The notes under the pieces are model-generated. The model had not been told where the DNA came from. It saw only the letters and a program-made list of their open reading frames with translations, and made no database searches. The translations under genes were made by a program, and so were the position numbers. A DNA stretch of 64,000 nt from Desmodesmus armatus (taxonomy: Eukaryota > Chlorophyta > Chlorophyceae > Sphaeropleales > Scenedesmaceae), in NCBI GenBank assembly GCA_007449985.2, contig VIIQ02000581.1:1-64000 (forward strand), written 5' to 3'. Positions 59,800 to 64,000 of the stretch are shown here, piece by piece (position 1 is the first letter of the stretch; every line of letters begins with the position of its first letter).

Positions 59800-62700
59800 G
59801 GTTGGGGTCTGGTGCACACCCATTTGTGGTCATGCAGTCGAGGGTAAGCGTACAAACAGGTGGAGCATCTCCGAGCTTTGTATCATTGTGACTGCAGGCT
59901 GTGCTGACGGCCGCTATTGAGAGCGGCTATGACCAGGTCCTGTGCACCCCATCCACAGCAGCACAGGTGGCCAAGTGGCAGGGCCTGGCTTCCTTCAATG
60001 CACTCAACCTGCAGCCTGATGGCACCATTGTTGATGCATCAGACCAACAGGTGGGCGGCAGCCGCAGGAGCAACTGGATATCGGGGCTGTGCTTGGTGGG
60101 TGTGGTGGCCGCCCTGAATCAAACCCAATTTTGTGCTCCACCTGACACACACTGCTGCACTTGGTCGCCATCACACTCAAATGATCACACAACAGAGGAG
60201 GACACCGACAACACACAGCACCGTCCAGAGCCCTTTCTCTGTGTCGGTGCCACCCTGCCGCCCCCTGACGTGTCACCCTGCAGGTGGGCCGTCTGCAGGT
60301 GGTGTCCTCCAAGGCTGACCTGCAGGCGGCTGAGGCAGCAGCCCGGCAGCCCGGCTTCTTCATCATGGACGCAACAGACTGGAAGGTGAGGGCCACAATC
60401 CCCGTCAACACGTTCGCATTGCGCCTGCTGCTTGGGTGGCTGGTACTTCCTCCCGTTGTCTTTTTTCCCGGCAACTAAAGGGTCCCAGGGGCAATTCCCC
60501 CATTGCCTGTACAACCACTGCTTGGCCCTCCTGGTCCCAGTGGGAGCATCAAGGGCTGCATCACTCTGATTGCCAACACTGCTGCAAGCTTGTGCTGCAG
60601 CAGCAGTACTCAGGGCACTGCCTCACTTTGCATTGCTGTCAGGAGCCTGCCTGTCAGGAGCCTGCCTACAGAGAAGGATGACGCAGGAGTGCCAGGCACT
60701 GCGCGTCGATCACAGTGGAGAGTGTGTACGACTGCATGGCAGTTGCTGCGTCCATACCTGCCTGGTGTACTCAATGTTGCTGCTGCTCACCCAGCCTGTA
60801 TGCTGTGTACCCTGTTTGAGCTGCAGGTGATTCCTGCTGAGAACCTTGTGGCTGCCTTCCAGCCGGGCCCTGGTCAGCTGATGGGTGTGGCGGGCAGTGC
60901 AGCGGATGCCCGGGTACTGCTGGAGGCCCTGGAGGCAGGGACTGCAGGTGTCCTGCTGCGCACAGAGGACCCACTGCAGGCAAGAACACTTGTTGTTTTG
61001 GGCTATGCTGCTGGTCCTGGCCCCTGCTTACCCTGTTTAATACACTATGATACCACCTGTGCGTGTGTGGCTGGTGGGCAGGCAGGGCCTGCAGGCGTGC
61101 TGGTGTGCATGAAGCGCTCTGCAGGCTAGGGCAAGGGAGTGTTGTTGTTCTTGTGAAATGGCAGGATGTTTGGTCCCCTGGTGCAGCAAGGACTCTATGC
61201 ATAGCAGGCAAGGACACGTAGGGCCTTCTGAGGGGATAACGCTGTGCCGGAGGTTGTGTGACATGGGCCCAGTTGGTCGGTTGGCTCAGGGGCCTTCATG
61301 TGTCTGTGCATCCAACAAGTCGGCAGGGTTACATGTCGCCCCACTGCACCCCACCCCAAGTATCAACTAAATGTGCAGACTGTTGGGTCTTTTGATGACA
61401 CCGTGCTTTGAGAGGTCAATGTAGGGGCAGTGGGGCAGGGGGTAAAACCAAAAAAATGTAGAGGCAGTGGGTGGTCTATCTGCTGTGAGGAAGCCTTGGC
61501 AGCCAAGGCACGTGTGAACAAACAGCACCACGCCCATAACCCCTTGCACATGCATGGCATCATGGCGCTGGCCTCCTAAGAAATTGCCTTACGAGCGCTG
61601 CATGTTGTGTCTTGTGCAGGTGAAGCAGCTAGCAGCGTACCTCACGCAGAGAGAGGCTGAGGGAGAGCCGTCCTTTGCCTACACACAAGCAACTGTGACA
61701 AGGTAGGGCACACACAAACGCAATGCCAGCAGCAACATAGCTATGCTATCGCGGTTGCACGGTGCTGTGACAGCATGCATAGCACAGCGTAGCACCGCAT
61801 GGTGTGCTTACGTTGCTGTGCAGCCCAAGCCTAGCGGAGAGCAGCAAGGCTCAAGGTATCAAAGAGTTGAGGCATGACCTTGCAGGAAGCTGGGCAGCCC
61901 CACCATACAATGCTTTCCTGCACATAAGAGCATCATGCTGCATCTGTCTGCTCTTGTGCTGCACACCAACTCCCAGCTCATCTTGGGCACTGCATCGAGG
62001 CTTGAAGCAAAGTTCAGTACACATAGTGCTAGCCCTACTGCACACGCTCAGCATACATAGTGCTGCACACGTTCAAAACACATCGTGCTAGCCCTACTGC
62101 ACACTGTGTACACCCTGGAGCTCAACCCGTATGACATACACCTGCTTTGTGTGTGCTGCAGGGTTACGCCTGTGGGCATGGGTGACCGTGTGTGTGTGGA
62201 CCTGTGCTCGTTGCTGCGCCCAGGGAGGGCATGCTGGTCGGCTCCTTCGCCCGTGCACTCTTCCTGGTGCACTCAGAGGTGGGTGCTGCTGCTGCAGCTG
62301 CTGCTGCTGCTGCTTACGCTGTGCCCCTGCCTCATGCAGCAGTGCAACAAGCTCCAACAAGTGTGCATTGAGTGACACTGGGTGCAAGCAAGCCCCAGTC
62401 CGTTCCCGTCTGATGTTTCTGCGATCATACTGCTAGCCGTGACTGCTACTAGTGGTACTAGTTGTAGTCACATTTGTAGGCCTGCTTGGACGCTAGCTAC
62501 CTGGCGACTACTGGTACTTCTATCATGCAGCCGATAGCAGTAGGGCGACTGCCGGGCACCGTGCCCGGTTGCCTCCGGTTGTGACAACTGCCAAGTGTGA
62601 GGGCACCAGCTGCCAGAGCTTGGACGGGGGGTAAACCAGAGAGTGTCGGCAGCTTGCAGACTACCCATGCGAACCAGCAACACCACAAGGCACCCCAACA

Positions 62701-63661
62701 CAGAGGCCCATATGCACACCCCATCACTAGAACGCACCATGCATCTCCATCCCCAGACTTGCCCGGTGTACATGAGCATCACCCTGCTCACTTTGCAGTT
62801 TGTGTTCTTCTTCATTTGTCTGTCAATGGCCTGTGGTCACAATGCCTGCAGTGCATGGAAAGCCAGTACATCAACTCGCGGCCATTCAGGGTGAACGCGG
62901 GTGCAGTACACGCATACGTACAAGCCCCAAACGGCAAGACGGCGTACCTGTCTGAACTGCGCAGTGGGAGTGAGGTGCTGGTGGCGGATGCGGCGGGGCG
63001 GACGCGCACTGCGGTCGTCGGCCGATGCAAGGTGGAAGTTCGGCCCATGGTGAGTCAACTAGTCCAGCACTGCATGGCATGCCCTTGGCGCTGCTGGCGT
63101 GTTGCTGTTGTAGGCCTCAGGCATGTTCCCTTTCTCGAAAGTGCAGTTTTCAATGATGATGAAGAAGCGTACAGGGATGGTGCTGCACTGGTTGTAGAGC
63201 AAGAGCTGCTTGCCCAGCTGGAATGCGTCCAGTCCTGCCGGCGCAGCACTGATGCTGCATTGCCCCGCCAAAGTTTTGTTGCTTGGCGCTTAGCTTGCTG
63301 ATTGACTTCGTTACGTACTAACTCTCCCGTGCTGGTTGGTTGCACGCAGATGTTGATTGAAGCCGAGACGGAGGATGGGGCCCGTCACAGCACGCTGCTG
63401 CAGAATGCAGAGACTGTCAGGCTGGTGTGCCCAGCAAGCTGTAGCAGCAGCAGCAGTACCAGCAGGGAAGGCAGTAGCAGCAGCATCAGTAGAGGAGGCA
63501 CTGGCAGCCAGTCTGTTCAGGCTGTGAGTGCAGGTGCTGATCAGTCATGGCAAGCGGTGTCTGTGTCTGCATTGCAACCTGGGCAGCGGGTGTTGCTGCT
63601 GATGCAAGAGGGTGCACGGCACACGGGCATCAGCATACAGGAGCAGATAAAAGAGTGCTGA
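59800..63661 (+). CDS. Type II 3-dehydroquinate synthase (DHQS-II) homologue; 8 exons seen, first exon not resolved
   Basis: Exons: 59800-59843, 59898-60050, 60284-60385, 60827-60979, 61620-61702, 62162-62278, 62852-63049, 63350-63661; about 386 residues visible. Family signatures: AVLTAAIESGYDQVLC near the start; FFIMDATDW; AGVLLRTEDPLQ; GSFARALFLVHSE; NSRPFRVNAGAVHAY; LLLMQEGARHTGI at the end. In archaea DHQS-II makes 3-dehydroquinate from an amino-dideoxy-heptulosonate with NAD; plants and algae also have AroB, so the role here is unknown. The conserved Gly-Glu-Gly-Met-Leu motif is broken by one missing G at 62223-62225; restoring it also restores the exon phase. Intron 4 uses a GC donor. 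A Ser-rich insert interrupts the C-terminal domain (about 63440-63520). Confidence 0.88.
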
Positions 63662-64000
63662 AGTCCGTGCTGATCATGAGTTCTTTCATGACGCCAGTTG
63701 GCTTGCTGGGGTTGTTTGTTGCTGCACTTCGCTTGCTGCATGTTGGTCTGGGCGCTGGGCACCTCATGGAATATGGGGTATCAATATGCGTAGTGCACGC
63801 CTGGGAGGCGTTGTCTCAGGCCTTCCCCACAAATTTGCTTGGCTTGTGTGTAAGGCACTGCTGTGTGGGTGGCCAGCTGGTGGGAGTCCCCACATCATGG
63901 CAATGCATTGTGCCAGCCCTAGTCATTGCTGGCTGGGGCATGCCTTGCCTGCCTGTGTTGTGCTACGCAGGCCTTCCCTGTGGGCACAGTGTTGTTGAGA
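63662..64000. other. 3' flank of the DHQS-II homologue
   Basis: G+T-rich on the plus strand, no gene seen. Confidence 0.6.
63849..63853 (+). terminator. Candidate TGTAA poly(A) signal of the DHQS-II homologue
   Basis: First TGTAA after the stop at 63661, giving a 3' UTR of about 200 bases. Confidence 0.4.

Overview
The window is nuclear DNA of a eukaryotic green alga. The evidence is spliced genes with GT-AG introns, a typical cytosolic ribosomal protein (uS8/RPS15A), a plant-type R2R3-MYB, a PLIP-type plastid lipase, very long Gln/Ala runs, (CTG/CAG)n-rich coding sequence, TTTAGGG-like blocks and TGTAA poly(A) signals. A chlorophycean alga (Scenedesmus/Tetradesmus-like) fits best, but this is inferred from style and not proven. 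I saw no rRNA, tRNA, CRISPR array or bacterial operon.

Layout. 1-8665: a 4.18 kb DNA-transposon unit in direct tandem (two full copies and the start of a third). Each copy encodes a Tc1/mariner-like DDE transposase whose single visible intron is almost filled by an antisense ORF resembling a PD-(D/E)XK (Vsr/DUF559-like) nuclease. 8666-13538: gene-poor. 13539-16436 (-): four-exon leucine-zipper protein, probably a divergent algal bZIP factor. 16437-22785: gene-poor, probably the MYB 3' UTR. 22786-28239 (-): R2R3-MYB regulator of about 1500 residues. 28240-31180: spacer ending in a 121 bp minisatellite. 31181-34905 (-): two-TM protein with about twelve 20-residue repeats of unknown family. 35145-39675 (-): unrecognised seven-exon Gln-rich protein. 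42034-44617 (+): secreted protein with a PPC-like beta-sandwich and a Lys-Glu-Pro tail. 49183-50987 (-): RPS15A. 55616-59005 (-): PLIP-like class 3 lipase. 59800-63661 (+): type II 3-dehydroquinate synthase homologue, head-to-head with the lipase.

Three themes cross the window. (1) Downstream of nearly every gene lies 1-6 kb of sequence that is G+T-rich in the sense direction. In several cases it runs with no TGTAA until the skew ends, which suggests very long 3' UTRs. (2) Every frame break in an otherwise good gene is one base missing from a homopolymer, which looks like long-read assembly error and not pseudogenisation. (3) Introns of two neighbouring genes carry decayed copies of pieces of their own exons, including in the repeat-protein gene.

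Exon boundaries were derived by hand from frame, splice sites and family conservation. No transcript evidence was available.
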